From the NCBI GenBank assembly GCA_022606425.2, contig JAHDVF020000880.1, positions 1-64,000 of the forward strand: a DNA stretch of 64,000 nucleotides. The letters run 5' to 3'. Both the position numbers and the translations under genes were made by a program. Source of the DNA: Lepidostoma basale. Taxonomy: Eukaryota > Arthropoda > Insecta > Trichoptera > Lepidostomatidae. Below are positions 1 through 10,989 of this stretch, piece after piece. The notes below the pieces were generated by a model. That model did no database searches. It was not told the origin of the DNA and saw only the letters and a list, made by a program, of their open reading frames with translations. Numbering within the stretch: position 1 is the first letter of the stretch; each line of letters begins with the position of its first letter.

Positions 1-944
1 AGTATTTCAACTTGTCCATGAAATAATTTTGCAGTAAATCTTGATATTTAAAAATAAATTAAGAATGCCCATGTAAAAACGTTAATTTTAAAACCCATTG
101 TTAAATTGATACTCTTAAACGGCATACACGATTTTCAAGGATATATTGTACACGCGGATCAAATTAATACTTAAGTGAATTTAAGCGCTTTAAATCACGT
201 CAGATATGAAGCTTTTAATAATACCAAAATATCATCAATGACTGTTGAAAATTTAGACAATTTTTTTTGTTTACCCCTTTCCATAGAGATATTATTTCAT
301 ATTAAGTTTGTTTGGTTACTTTGATCTCACATTATTTATTTTGGGGTGGTGGTTAGATTATTCTGAATAGGTTGATATATTGGTTGAATAACGAATAAAA
401 ATCTTCATATTTTATATGGGAGCAAGGACATTTCGCATTGATAGAGCTTTGTCATTTAGCAAGGCGATATATGTCACTCCCATAAAATATAACATAGCTC
501 TTTGAAAACATTAGTTTTCCACAATACTGTATAGAAAATAGCCAATTATACGGTTAGGGCAGAGTAGGAACTACAAAACTTTAAAAGTCTGTATTTTGAA
601 ATAAACCTTTTTGCACGGTTTTAAGCAAATTGCGTGAACTTTATTTTATGTCTTACAATGCAGTTTTACATCACTTTTAAGTACTTATTGTCTGGAGTCA
701 ATCGCCCGGGTATTTTATAATTCGCTTTGCAAATAAACCGCAGAGACTTTTAAGGCAACACTATAAATCTACCAGTTCTTGGGTGACATTGAACTGAAAA
801 AGTTAAGGAATGAAGAAGATAATTATTGGCACTAAAGATTGACGCCTTTTTCACTTCACACCAATTAAATAAACCCGACTCGTTTCACACAGATGTCTTG
901 ATAATAAAATTCATAAATATGTTTCTTAATAAACAATCTCATTA
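1..944. other. AT-rich non-coding stretch
   Basis: No coding region, RNA gene or clear repeat boundary is seen. The short ORFs are frequent-stop AT-rich chance frames. A degenerate fold-back segment lies at 405-530. Confidence 0.6.
405..530. mobile_element. MITE-1 degenerate copy
   Basis: A left arm around 'gggagcaaggacatttcgc' and a right arm around 'ggcgatatatgtcactccc' are imperfect inverted copies. They match the centre of the better-preserved MITE-1 copies at 46708-46985 and 52056-52314 (ATGACATGTTTCGCC core). Outer ends are not resolved. Confidence 0.35.
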
Positions 945-1185
945 AATATATATGAATTGGAAAAACGATGTATGATAATATTTCAAATGCTGATATCAGA
1001 AAGGAATGTAGAGTAATAAAAGGATCACTGTGTTGGTTTGAACATATATAATAAATGAATGAATAATAATAATGGTTAAGAAAGTATAAGCTAACGATGT
1101 GACTGGAGTATGGAGTCGAGGAAGACAAAGAAAAACATGGCATAACCAAATTAATCAAATTTTGAAGGTCGGAAAAATGTGAGAT
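945..1185 (+). mobile_element. LINE-A2 fragment (ORF 3' end)
   Basis: Broken frames still read as the C-terminal part of the LINE-A protein: SNADIRKEC, then a degraded RWFGHME, then VNDVTGVWSRGRQRKTWH and NQILKV. It is 5' and 3' truncated with many indels, so an old copy. Confidence 0.7.
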
Positions 1186-1265
1186 AAAAAAAATATGTAT
1201 GTGGATTACAAATTTAGTATAAAGAAAAAATTGTCGATCCAAAAATTATATTTTTATTGTTTCTT

Positions 1266-1336
1266 GAACTAATATGAATGAAAACGTCGATTTTTTAGAT
1301 GTTTTATTATATTTTATGGTATTTTGTGATCTGATA
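1266..1336 (+). mobile_element. MITE-1 half-copy
   Basis: 'aatgaaaacgtcgattttt' followed by 'gttttattatattttatgg' matches the left arm of MITE-1. The following LINE-Y copy appears to have inserted into it. Confidence 0.4.
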
Positions 1337-1605
1337 ATACTTCTTCTTCTTCTTCAAGTGCCCTGTCGGGTCTCCCCAACGTTGGCGATCACCTCGGCGA
1401 ACGTGTCCCTGTCCTGCGCCGCTCGGAACAGCTCCTCCACACTTCGGATGCCGGTCCACTCGCCAGGACATTTGTCTCCTTCCGGGCCCTCGGCGTCCCT
1501 CAATTTTCCCCTCCAATATCAGTTGGAGAAGGTGGTACTTTTCCCCACGCACTATATGACCCAGATGTGAGATCTATCGAACCTTGATAGTTGATAACAG
1601 TTAAC
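1337..1605 (-). mobile_element. LINE-Y 3' end
   Basis: Read on the minus strand this gives REEKYHLL-like text: MRGEKYHLLQLILEGKIEGRRGPGRR in two pieces, then DRQRWGDPTGHLKKKK. That is the C-terminus seen in the LINE-Y copies at 5681, 6728, 16995 and 47070. The (CTT)n at 1340 is the reverse complement of the (GAA)n 3' tail. It is 5' truncated and frameshifted. Confidence 0.8.
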
Positions 1606-2425
1606 ATAATGATAATACTTAACCAAGGCCAAACATGTACGAATTCACATAAAAAAAATTGTGTGTATTTATGTACGCAAGTAAGAAGTTATACTTCTTT
1701 GGCGTAACAAAACAAACTTCATTCATGACATGTTTTCACAATTTGTGAGTTGGCACGCGTGAAATGTCCGTCCGTTATTTATCATTGATGGCTAACATCA
1801 TCATGTCGCACTTCCGTAACAAGGTGTGCGCGCAACTCTCAATTCTCTCAAAACATGTATAACTTCAATAAAAATAAAAACAATTAGAAAACGTCTGTTT
1901 TTATTAATATTATCAAATAAGAAACTGACAAGAGTAATACGTTATGGTTTATTTGATTGTTAGAACGATAAAATTTTGTTTTAATCAAATAACCGTTAAT
2001 CTTTTACGAACGTTTCTAACAGTTTAAATTCAACTGACGTTCCAAGATCAAGTTCATTGTTAATTTACTGGCGTGAGGAAACCGTGTTGCGTTATTGTGA
2101 GTAACTGATTTAGTTCTGCGTGTATTTGAAATGTAAACGGTTATTTAGGGTTATTACAGTGATTTCCATAAGTTGCAATACATGTAACTAGATTATTAAG
2201 TTGTGTGAGTAGATATGTACACCGACATATTGCCGTCATATAGATTTGTACAGAGATTAAAGAATATCAATACAACTTAACCAACACGTTCAAGGGACTT
2301 AAAATTATTTTATGTTAACGAATTGCCAAACAAAGCAATTAAAAACACTTCAACACATTGAAAGTGACTCGTTTTATCAACAAAATCATAGGTTACCAAA
2401 GAAGGCGATTCTGGCGTTGATGCTT
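1606..2425. other. Unassigned non-coding sequence
   Basis: AT-rich; no ORF, repeat boundary or RNA gene recognised. Confidence 0.6.
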
Positions 2426-2426
2426 T

Positions 2427-2447
2427 CTAAGGGGCCGCCCCCCTTAG
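2427..2447. repeat. GC-rich hairpin
   Basis: CTAAGGGG-CCGCC-CCCCTTAG forms an 8-bp perfect stem with a 5-base loop inside AT-rich DNA. It sits about 60 bp upstream of the LINE-D copy and may belong to an element end. Function unknown. Confidence 0.5.
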
Positions 2448-2504
2448 TGGGTATTCGGGTCGGTGGCTCCTCGTACAAAAAATTAATATGATTGGAATAA
2501 AACT

Positions 2505-2884
2505 AATAAGACAAGAGTGCGACCTATCATGACGTACGCTGTAGAGACGTGGGCCGACACTGTGCGAACCGAGGGTCTAAGAACATCGGAGATGAAGGTC
2601 CTAAGATCGATTACTTTAAAAACTCTCAGAGATCGTGTCCGCATCGTAGATATAAGAAAAACTTGCAAAATAGAGGATATCGTTCGGTGGAGTATATCCA
2701 GAAGAAGATACAGGACTGACCATGTAGCCAGAATGGATGGTGACAGACTCACACTCAGCCGTTTATGAAATCTCTTCCGGACACCGCCCACCTGGAAGAT
2801 CGCCTAAGAGATGGAGGGACAGCTGGACCTCATCATTCCACGAGACATGATTTCTGTGTCATGAATAAAACTGATTGAAATGAA
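2505..2884 (+). mobile_element. LINE-D 3' ORF fragment
   Basis: Reads RPIMTYAVETWAD, MKVLRSITLKTLRDR, DIVRWSISRRRYRTDHVARMDGDRL, then frame-shifted PSGHRPPGRSPKRW. This is the same C-terminal module as the copy at 56064-56572, typical of the end of non-LTR ORF2 downstream of reverse transcriptase. It runs directly into SINE-B at 2885. Confidence 0.8.
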
Positions 2885-3075
2885 AGAATCGGGTGGTGGT
2901 CCAGGTGATAGAACGCTTGGCTCCTGATCCAGGGGATTTGGGTTCAAGCCTAGACACGACCAGATTCCTTCTTCATAATAATGAGCTATTTTCTGCTCAA
3001 ATTGAAGATTGTAAAATACATTCTAATATCATTGATTTAAATCTTTGGTATGAGACTTTAAAAAAAAAGATTGGT
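2885..3075 (+). mobile_element. SINE-B, full-length
   Basis: tRNA-derived head: a box A-like TGGTCCAGGTGATAGAAC and a box B-like GGGTTCAAGCC. A body follows ('cacgaccagattccttctt', 'attctaatatcattgattt') with an A-rich end near 3060-3070. The body matches 23135-23322 and, inverted, 16303-16478. Confidence 0.75.
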
Positions 3076-3534
3076 ATGGAAGAAAACCGAATTCTAAAAA
3101 ATATTCCCCAAATCTGGCCAGACAGAAGACGAAGTGTGGAAAGGTGGATGGATGGCGAGGAGGGGAGTTATAAGGGCGCTTGAAGTATAAATTGGCAAAT
3201 GCTGGCGATGGATTGGGAAGAACGGCGGAACATTTTGTAGGAGGCCAAACCTCATTGTGATATATCATAGTGGACTAAAGCGCCATCTACAATCAGAAGC
3301 CTTTTGAATATAGTTGCATTAATGTGAAATATGTTGATCTCGATCGGGGTTTGAATGGATGTGCTCTGCCGGGATGCCTCTTTAACACTACTGCCAAGTT
3401 CAACACTAACTGTCACGAGTGGTCTCTTAGAGGCCGCAAACGCCAGGCAATGTGACCACAGACATCACCACAAGTTTCATAGAAAATAGAGAGTTGTTGA
3501 ATAGCAATTTTTCAGCCCCATAAAAATGGATTTA
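3076..3534. other. Unassigned sequence
   Basis: No gene recognised. The text 'gtggtctcttagaggccg...gtgaccac' near 3420 resembles sequence upstream of the LINE-K copy at 41130, so part may be old LINE-K body. Confidence 0.4.
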
Positions 3535-3690
3535 CTCAGCTAACGGAAGGCAACTGAAATAGAAAATTCTTAAGAGAAGGCAAGGTAAAACTACTCTGGA
3601 TATCATGCTGTTTCGTGCTGCCAGAGATAGAGATGCCTACTCTCAAATGATAATCTATGCTAGAGGGAAGACTAATTATAATAATTAGAT
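3535..3690 (+). mobile_element. LINE-K 3' end fragment
   Basis: Contains LFRAARDRDAYSQMI-like residues: 'tgctgccagagatagagatg' then 'tcaaatgataatctatgct'. It parallels LFQAAQNRDAYFQMTVN at 41400-41470. The A-Q/R-D-R-D-x-F/Y motif is the usual last module of several LINE ORF2 proteins. Confidence 0.55.
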
Positions 3691-3743
3691 TAATTTGTAT
3701 AGCTCCGTTTTCGTGAATATTTCGCTTCAAGGGCACTTTACAA

Positions 3744-4565
3744 ACTAACCATCAAGTCGTTTCCCCGGAGGGATAGGCAGAGGGGATGGACCGCCATACA
3801 GTTCTGTCCTGACATACCTATATCGTAACATGCAAGCTCGTCGATTTTTCCGACTTTAAATGTGGCCGCCTTTTATTATTTGATTGATTTGGTCATGCCA
3901 TGCTTTCCTTGGTCATCCGCGGCATATCTTTCCACTCACGCTGCTTGTTAACACAATTTTAACTATTTTTTTTTTTAAATTCGTTTCGTATGTCCATACC
4001 ATCTCAGGGATCATTTTTTAATTTTATTTATGATGCAATCATCTGCCTTACATTTTTTCTTTATTTCGTCGTTCGGTATTCTAAACTAACTAACTAACTA
4101 ACCATCACGCCGTCTCCCCGAAGGGGTAGGCAGAAAGAGTGGACTGCCACACCTTTCTTTCCTGACATATTTCTCTCGTTTCCTCAACATTCATACATCG
4201 TGTCATGCACGCGCGTCGATTTCTCTGACTCCTCACATGGCCGACATTCAATATTTGATTTATTTGATCGTGCCACGTTTTCCTGGTCTTCCTCTATTTC
4301 TGGTACCATTTACATCATTAACATATAATTTTTTTACCATTCTTTCTTCATTCATTCTTTCCATATGTCCAAACCATCTTAATGATCCTTACATTATTTT
4401 GTTCATGACACCATCATTCGCACCGCATTCACTTCTTATATTTACATTCGGTATTCTATCACACTAAATATCGTTTTCCCGTACATTATTCTCAGTGATC
4501 TCATTTCTAATGCATTTATCTTACTTTCATCCATTTTTTGCCAGCTCCAAGCCAGAAGAACTTAA
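3744..4565 (-). mobile_element. LINE-A3 copy split by a LINE-A1 insertion
   Basis: Minus-strand LINE-A3 in two pieces (3744-4083 and 4447-4565). It reads NDEIKKKCKADDCI..., DTIRNG-like text and the terminal conserved GETA region, without a good tail. The pieces rejoin exactly if 4084-4458 is removed (one TSD copy retained). Confidence 0.8.
4084..4446 (-). mobile_element. LINE-A1 nested insertion
   Basis: 5'-truncated LINE-A1 with (TTAG)4 tail (seen as aactaactaac at the left end) and the block CGTCTCCCCGAAGGGGTAGG. It is flanked by a perfect 12-bp target-site duplication, TTCGGTATTCTA, at 4072-4083 and 4447-4458. The target is an older LINE-A3. Confidence 0.9.
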
Positions 4566-4785
4566 GATGATACGAAGTCGTTCTTCAAAACGATTGTGTT
4601 TTGTTTCTAATGATTTTGAATGAATCTGCTTGTTAAGTTACTTCTACAACATTTTGAATTCTTTACAAAAGAGTCCATATTTGTATATATTAAAGCCTGC
4701 GTTTTCTGAAATTATACGTATTGTTTTTAATACAAACAATTAGCGTAGTTTTGCATTTTGAACATGCTCGAGGACATTGTTAATT
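4566..4785. other. Unassigned sequence before hAT
   Basis: AT-rich; nothing recognised. Confidence 0.5.
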
Positions 4786-5189
4786 GTTTAACCCAGAGAT
4801 TCCCAAACTTTTTTGTCCCGTAGACCCTTTGCCGATTTCTTCTGTTTCATGTAGACCCCCTGCTTTCCTAATATAGATTTTTTTACAAATTCATTTATAC
4901 CCATACAATTAGTTTTTGAAGCTGACACAGAGCTGCTCACTTTAATAGGGTTTACTGCAGAAAAGAAATCTTTGAAATAAAATATATGTTAAGTTTTGTA
5001 GTTAAACATTTTAACATGTTAAGTTTATAACATAATATCACAATGTTGTATTATGCATTTTTGAGAATGTCGCGACAGCTGTTTTGCCAACCGATGTTGT
5101 CATCAGCTGATCAAAAAATGTATAATAAAAAATTGTCATATTATAACAATATTGTAACTGTAACACGTAGATAATGTTGAAGCATCATA

Positions 5190-5432
5190 TTTTTTTTTAT
5201 TTTTTATTTTTATTCGTTTTTTTATGTATACAACAGGTCGTTTGAACCCTATTACTGTATACAATTTATTTTTTAGCTATTATATTGATTCTCGTGACAT
5301 GTGATGATAGGTAGCCAATCTATCGCCCATTTTATTGTCACGTGAATTCTACACCAGACCTATGACAGTGTGACGAATCCGGGACCTTCGGTATGTCAGA
5401 GATTTTACCACTCTGCCACGAAGGTCGTCGAA
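5190..5432 (-). mobile_element. SINE-A nested in hAT
   Basis: Minus-strand tRNA-derived SINE. The 3' body is 'tcacgtgaattctacacca' and 'gacatgtgatga'; the tRNA head ends 'accactctgccacgaaggtc'. About 30 bp around box B and the GATGGCAG motif is deleted near 5372. T-rich at the left end (poly-A tail). Confidence 0.85.
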
Positions 5433-5680
5433 GTGTTTTGGCCAAAACAATGGACTATTTAGACATACAATTATAATTTAAAACGAACCAAAATTCACAT
5501 CCAACATTTTTAACATAAAATAAAAACACAAACAAATCAATGTTCTAACAGGAGGGATAAGCCTGATGACAATATGATATCAAAATTACAATATTCGGCA
5601 TCTATTTAGTTTAAACATCTCGTGGACCCCTATTTACACTTCATGCACCCCATTTTTTTTCCAACTGTCGTAGATCGCTT

Positions 5681-6097
5681 AGATGTTAAAGTGTTATGTG
5701 TGGTCTGTTCTATGATATGGGTGTGAGACATGGACATTAAAGTAAATACAATGAACCGGTTAGAGGCATTTGAAATGTGGCTTCACCGAAGATGTTCAGG
5801 ATCCCATGGACAGACAGAGTGACGAACACAGAAGTTCTGAGCTGCTGACATTAATCAAAATCCGCAAGATTTCATATCTGGGTCACGTTCTGCGAGGAGA
5901 GAAGTATTGCCTGCTGCATCTAATATTGAAGGGAAAAATAGAGGGCCGCAGGGGGGCAGGGAGAAGGCAGATCTCTTGGCTGCCCAATGTGAGGGAATGG
6001 GCGGGAATCGGAACTGTGAAGGATCTATTCCGGACAGCGTTTACCAGAGTGATCGCCAACGTAGGGGGGACCTGACAGGGCACTTTAAGAAGAAGAA
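5681..6097 (+). mobile_element. LINE-Y nested in hAT
   Basis: 5'-truncated LINE-Y with frames MNRLEAFEMW, VTNTEVL, SARFHIWVTFCEERS, GRESEL and IANVGGT, ending GGGCACTTTAAGAAGAAG. It is flanked by a perfect 11-bp duplication, GTAGATCGCTT, at 5670-5680 and 6098-6108. Several frameshifts are present. Confidence 0.9.
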
Positions 6098-6309
6098 GTA
6101 GATCGCTTGTAAGTCGAAATCGACCCCTGAGAGTCGATATAGTTCCCTTTTGGGGACCACTGGTTTAAACAGTGTGTTGGCCAACTTTGCGGCACATAAA
6201 CAGTTTCGACAAAAGTAATACCAACCGCTGCAATTGTTTACAATAATTAATACGGGCATATTTAGTAACCAGTTGCAGGTAGACTTAATTTGAGGTGAGA
6301 CAATTTCCA

Positions 6310-6430
6310 ACAATTTATGAGTCGCGATGACATGGTCGCCGGCGAAGACCGCAAACGACAGTTCGGGAGAAGGGTTTCGTACTTGCCCGCGCGTTCGTAT
6401 TGGACATGAAAATTGTCCATGAAAACTGAA
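6310..6430 (-). other. GC-rich island, weak host-exon candidate
   Basis: On the minus strand a good acceptor-like tract ending 'taccactttcag' (about 6425-6436) leads into MDNFHVQYERAGKYETLLPN and CRLRSSPATMSSR. A GC-type donor GCAAGT occurs after 'gaacgcgcgg'. GC content is far above the surroundings and no repeat family matches. No homologue is recognised. Confidence 0.25.
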
Positions 6431-6727
6431 AGTGGTAAAAACATTATAGTTTTTATGTATACGCTTTGTCTATGTATAGCAAATACAAGGTGAATAAAAT
6501 AATTTCGGGCTTTTAATAAAACTCTTGTATTATTGATTAATGAAGACTATCAATATTAATACATACGAGTACACAATACAGTTTTTTTTTAATTTTACAA
6601 GTAGGGGAGAACCACCATGAAGAGAACGGCCCATGAAGAGAACAGTTGCATTTGCAACGATAGTAATAAACCTAGCGACATCCCGCAGCCCTTCACGTGA
6701 TCGCAGTAGTGTGACGACATGGTGTCG

Positions 6728-7045
6728 TCACATCAGGCGTCCCTCAAATTCCCCTCCAATATCAGTTGGAGAAGGTGGTACTTTTCCTCACGCAGTATAT
6801 GACCCAGATGTGAGATTTTTCGAACCTTGATAGTTGATAACAGTTCCCTGTCAACTCTAGCTCGCCTCAGGACTTCGGTATTTATTAACCATGTCTGTCC
6901 AGGGAATTCTAAGCATTCGGCGATAGAGCTTCATTTCAAATGCTTCCAGTCTGTTCATTGAGTTGACTTTTAAGGTTCACGTTTCACATTCATACAATAA
7001 AACAGACCACAAATAGCATTTGATCACTTTCTGGCGGAGAATACA
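6728..7045 (-). mobile_element. LINE-Y 5'- and 3'-truncated copy
   Basis: Minus strand reads VNSMNRLEAFEMKLYRRMLR, then PWTDMVNKYTEVLRRARVDR, then KVRKISHLGHILREEKYHLL, clearly parallel to 16995-17460. It lacks the last part of the ORF and the (GAA)n tail. Confidence 0.8.
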
Positions 7046-7620
7046 AATATTCAAATGTAAACAAAACTATTTTAAGCCCAATTTTCTCAATTTCATTATA
7101 TTAACACTCGATCTTCTCATCTTAATTAACCGATTAATGACCGGCGATTTTGACGTTGCGCCGTTGTTGGTTTAAAATCAGCAACGTCTGTCAGATTCAA
7201 AGTTGAAAGAAAGATGAAGAAATCACGATTACTAAAATGGCGATGTCTTAATGGCTGAGGATTGAACATAGTGGATGGCGAACTTTCTATTATTGCTAAA
7301 GATAGTTTTATTCTCTTCTCGCTGATTGGATGACAACAATAATTTAATTCGATTATCTACTATGCAGCGTGTAACATTTCATTATTTGACCACATCCATT
7401 GTATTGTTAAGTACAACTTGACATGGGTGTGTTGTGTAATGTTTTTTTGATAGTGACCATCTTGTGTAATGTTCGCCCATCCTATCGTTGCCCACAGATT
7501 ATTACTATACAAAATCTTGGAGCGTGTTTCCTCTTCTCATTATAATCATCATTCAGTATTAATAGTTGCTGTTACCGCGAGCTGTGTGCAATACACAGAG
7601 TGCGTAACATAATAACGTTA
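7046..7620. other. Unassigned non-coding sequence
   Basis: No gene, tail or terminal repeat recognised. Confidence 0.6.
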
Positions 7621-8104
7621 AATGCTGTGGGCACATGATATATCGCATTACATTATAAATTTAAATCTAGTCTCGAGTCACGAAAAACAACGAAACGGTT
7701 TGAAACCATTCAATTAAAATAATACCTACGTTTAAATGATTTGTTATCTTTAAAATAATAGTAAAATAACGTATTATTGAGGTAACCTGTAGTGACGTAT
7801 CTGCGAAGCATGTTTACAATGAGAAAGACATCGAAAGAAGGGGTGGTGCTGGGAATAAAATAAATGCTGTGGGTACACGATATATCGCGTTACATTATAA
7901 ATTTAAATCTAGTCTAGAGTCACGAAAAACAACGAAACGGTTTGAAACCATTCAATTAAAATAATACCAACGTTTAAATGATTTGTTATCTTTAAAATAA
8001 TAGTAAAATAACGTATTATCGAGGTAACCTGTGGTAACGTATCTGGGAAGCATGTTTACAAGAGACGGAAAAATGGAGAAAGACATTGAAAGAATGGTTG
8101 GTGC
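7621..8104. repeat. 242-bp direct tandem duplication
   Basis: Unit 1 begins 'aatgctgtgggcacatgat' at 7621 and unit 2 begins 'aatgctgtgggtacacgat' at 7863. They are nearly identical for about 242 bp each. The unit contains unique AT-rich DNA plus the truncated 5' edge of the LINE-A3 copy (text for YL-x-SMFT to VLGIK), so the duplication postdates that LINE insertion. Confidence 0.9.
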
Positions 8105-8646
8105 TGGGAATAAAATAAATGGCAAATAGAAAAATTACTGCAAATAGAAATATATCCCCAGAAGCAAAGATGGCAGTACACAATGGAGTTCTAGTGCCAA
8201 CCCTCATGTATGGAAGTGAAGCTTGGAGCTGGCAAAAGAAGGATGAAAGCAGGATAAACGCCGTAGAAATGAGATCACAAAGAAGAATTTTCGGGAAAAC
8301 GTTGTATGATAGAATACCGAACGATGTAATAAGAAAGAAATGTAAGGCAGATGACTGCATCATGGATAAAATTAAAAATTGATCCCTGAGATGGTTTGGA
8401 TATATGGAACGAATGGATGAGAGTAGAATGCTTAAAAAGTTGTACACAAGCTGCGTTGGAAAAAGAAGCCGAGGACGATCGAGGAAAACATGGCATGACC
8501 AAATTAATTAATTACTAATGCGGTCACATTCGAAGTCGGAATGTCGAGGAAGCCCGAGAGGTACGCCAGGATAGAGCATTGTGGCCATCCATCCTCTCTG
8601 TCTACTCCTCCGGAGAAATGGCTTGATGGTTAGTTAGTTAGTTTAG
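8025..8646 (+). mobile_element. LINE-A3 copy
   Basis: Reads FTRDGKMEKDIERMVGAGNK, VHNGVLVPTLMYGSEAWSWQ, KKDESRINAVEMRSQRR, LYDRIPNDVIRKKCKADDCI, MERMDESRMLKKL and a degraded end, then (TTAG)3 at 8630. It is 5' truncated downstream of the RT catalytic domain, with stops and frameshifts. It defines subfamily A3 (IPNDVIRKKCKADD). Confidence 0.85.
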
Positions 8647-9046
8647 TTTTACATGTGGAGTCACAATTCGCAAATGTATATGCTGTGAAATTTATACTTT
8701 TGAATTGAGAATATGTCAATTAGCATATTAGTGATGAAAAAAAAAACATGATAACATTTAAGGACATAACAAGACACTTAAAGAAGAATATAAATGATCG
8801 TGTATTATAACATAGTAATAATATGGATATACACTCCTATGACAGAAGTAAATAGACTATATAAACTTATTTAAAAAATATATTGAACAAGCACATTACA
8901 AGACAGCAATATATTGTTTATTATAATAATGACTTTATTCTGTATGAAGCACTCTGTATGTGGCATTATTTTAAACTTTATAACACAAGTTTACTTTGTT
9001 TTTACAACAATTTATTTTGTTTCATCGAACCAACCAGCTTTTTCAG
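8647..9046. other. AT-rich non-coding stretch
   Basis: Nothing recognised except low-complexity AT runs. Confidence 0.6.
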
Positions 9047-9315
9047 AGTTACGAGAAATAATGGTAAATAAAGTATACGTTAATGATGTAAATGGAGTAC
9101 GGAGTCGAGGCAGACCGAGGAAAACATGGCATGACCAAATTAATCAAATTTTAAAGGTTGGTCATGTTAGAAATCGGAAGAATCGACGTGCGTGTATGAC
9201 TCGGTGTATGAATGTGGAGGAATCTAGAAAGGTGTGCTAGGATAAAGTAGTGTGGCGGTCCATTCTCTCTGCCTACCCCTGCGGGGAAACAGCGTGATGG
9301 TTTGTTGTTTTGTTT
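9047..9315 (+). mobile_element. LINE-A2 3' end
   Basis: Clean reading VNKVYVNDVNGVRSRGRPRK, TWHDQINQILKVGHVRNRKN, RRACMTRCMNVEESRKVC, one stop, then DKVVWRSILSAYPCGETA. The tail at 9301-9330 is TTTG-rich rather than TTAG, marking subfamily A2. Confidence 0.85.
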
Positions 9316-9814
9316 TTGTTTGTTTCTTGTTTTTTGACTTTACGAGTACCTACATAGTATTTGTATAAAACTTTTTTCAGTACTATCCACATATTTCTTA
9401 GGATTCCTAGTAACTTGTCTAACTGACGCACGTGTTTGCATCTTTGAAGGTCCAGATTTGCCCTATCTTGGCAAAGTTGATGATATCCCATTTTTTAAAT
9501 CATATTTTCACTCTATCAATAGTTGAACATGGAATGTTTTATTTGACATATTACGTTGTAGTATACCTACCACATTAATTTCTTACATTTTCATGCACAT
9601 GAATTCATCAAGTTCAATATATGCTGTTAAGTCTATGTTTAAAATTCAACTAAATGCTGAAATTGTCGTGCCTATAGGCACTTTCTATTGGAAATATATA
9701 TTTTTTTCTATCACATAATAACGAACAAGTAAAAAAATCAATGTTATTTTTAGAAATAGGTATTCTAGACTTGTCTTAAAAGATTATCAATATGTATCAA
9801 TATGAGTAACCTAA

Positions 9815-9895
9815 TTGTTAGGAAGCAAATGGAGGAGGCCTTTGTCCAGGAGTGGACGGGAATAGGCTGAGGAAGAAGAATAAGAAGAATTATTA
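9815..9895 (+). mobile_element. LINE-B terminal fragment
   Basis: 'ggaggaggcctttgtccagg' then 'agtggacgggaataggctga' followed by AAGAAG repeats. This is the EEAFVQEW end plus (GAA)n tail characteristic of RTE-like elements. Confidence 0.6.
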
Positions 9896-9904
9896 GTAAT
9901 ATCT

Positions 9905-10075
9905 AAAACTAACTAACTAACCAACCATCACGCCGTCTCTCCGAAGGGGTAGGCATTAATGATGGACTGCCACACTTTAACCGATGCGGCACTCCATCCT
10001 TCTCGATTCGCCCCCGCGGGAGACGCGGTGTGATGGGTTGCGAACCTCATCGTCACCAATAAGCACCCCCCGCTA
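9905..10075 (-). mobile_element. LINE-A4 chimeric 3' end
   Basis: (TTAG)n tail and the usual LINE-A last 60 bp are followed by a non-LINE-A block: GATGCGGCACTCCATCCTTC, GCGGGAGACGCGGTGTGATG, GGTTGCGAACCTCATCG. The same junction occurs at 30645-30840 and 38640-38857. Confidence 0.75.
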
Positions 10076-10109
10076 ATATCCAATTAGTAATATTCAAATG
10101 CAAAAATGA

Positions 10110-10230
10110 TTGCAGATCCCCCACACGAAATTGCTGGTGCTTGGATCCAGAAAGCGCAAGATAGGAATGTGTGGAGAAGTATGGGGGAGGTGTACTCGTA
10201 TGTTCAGCATTGGATGACGGCTGTTTAAGT
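10110..10230 (+). mobile_element. LINE-B 3' fragment
   Basis: Reads EIAGAWIQKAQDRNVWRSMG then EVYSYVQHWMTAV stop. This is the RTE-type C-terminus; compare 29215-29440. Confidence 0.75.
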
Positions 10231-10989
10231 AAGTATTTTACAAATTAAAATAATATCTTAATAGAAGGAATACTATGTTTGTATTAAAAAATACATTTTT
10301 ATAATATTGCCTTAACCTATCCTTCACTGCAAGCGGTGAGTAATTAGGTTATCAGAATATTAAATACATATACAGATCTCTGTATTAAAATATGTGATCA
10401 TCAATTGCAAGATTTAAGTGGTTTTAAATTAGGAATGCTTTTTGACATCATAAAAAAAAATTAGAAAGTCATCAACGCGAGCTTGTTGATTTTGGACAAC
10501 GATAGCAAAAAGCTGTGAGTCCTACAATGTAATGGCAGTAAAATTAATATTGATACAGTGTAATTTGGAAATATTAAAATTAATTGGGACCTCATTGTAA
10601 TCCAAATATGGAATAAAATGTAGAAGGTGGATGGAGTACTGGTTTAAAAGCATTCTCGATTTTATGTAAATTAATTATTTTTTATTGTACTGTAATAAGC
10701 TACAAATATGATAATAATTAATGTTATTAATTGATATTATTTGGTAGAAGTTCATTGTAAATAATGAAGAAAAAAAATATTTGTTTAGTTTCATTCTACT
10801 TTTTTAGTTTAGGCAGCTCGCTTTCTTCAGGTCACTTGACATTTATTGTGAATGGAAAACATAACAATGTATATATTTTTTAAAATCAATTGAGTTTGGA
10901 CCTCTTTAAAAAGATACTTAAATAAAAGTGTTTTCAAAGAACATAAAAAATTAACTGCTTATATAGATTTATTTACTTGGTATATAATT
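10231..10989. other. AT-rich non-coding stretch
   Basis: No feature recognised. Confidence 0.6.

Larger units (their letters stand above)
4794..6162. mobile_element. hAT-type non-autonomous element with nested insertions
   Basis: Ends are CAGAGATTCCCAAACTTT at the left and, inverted, CAGTGGTCCCCAAAAGGG at the right. The 8-bp flanks GTTTAACC (4786-4793) and GTTTAAAC (6163-6170) differ by one base. An 8-bp TSD with a CAG-starting TIR is diagnostic of hAT. No transposase ORF remains. Removing the SINE-A and LINE-Y insertions leaves roughly 0.7 kb. Its right terminus resembles the minisatellite unit at 41512-41826. Confidence 0.85.
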
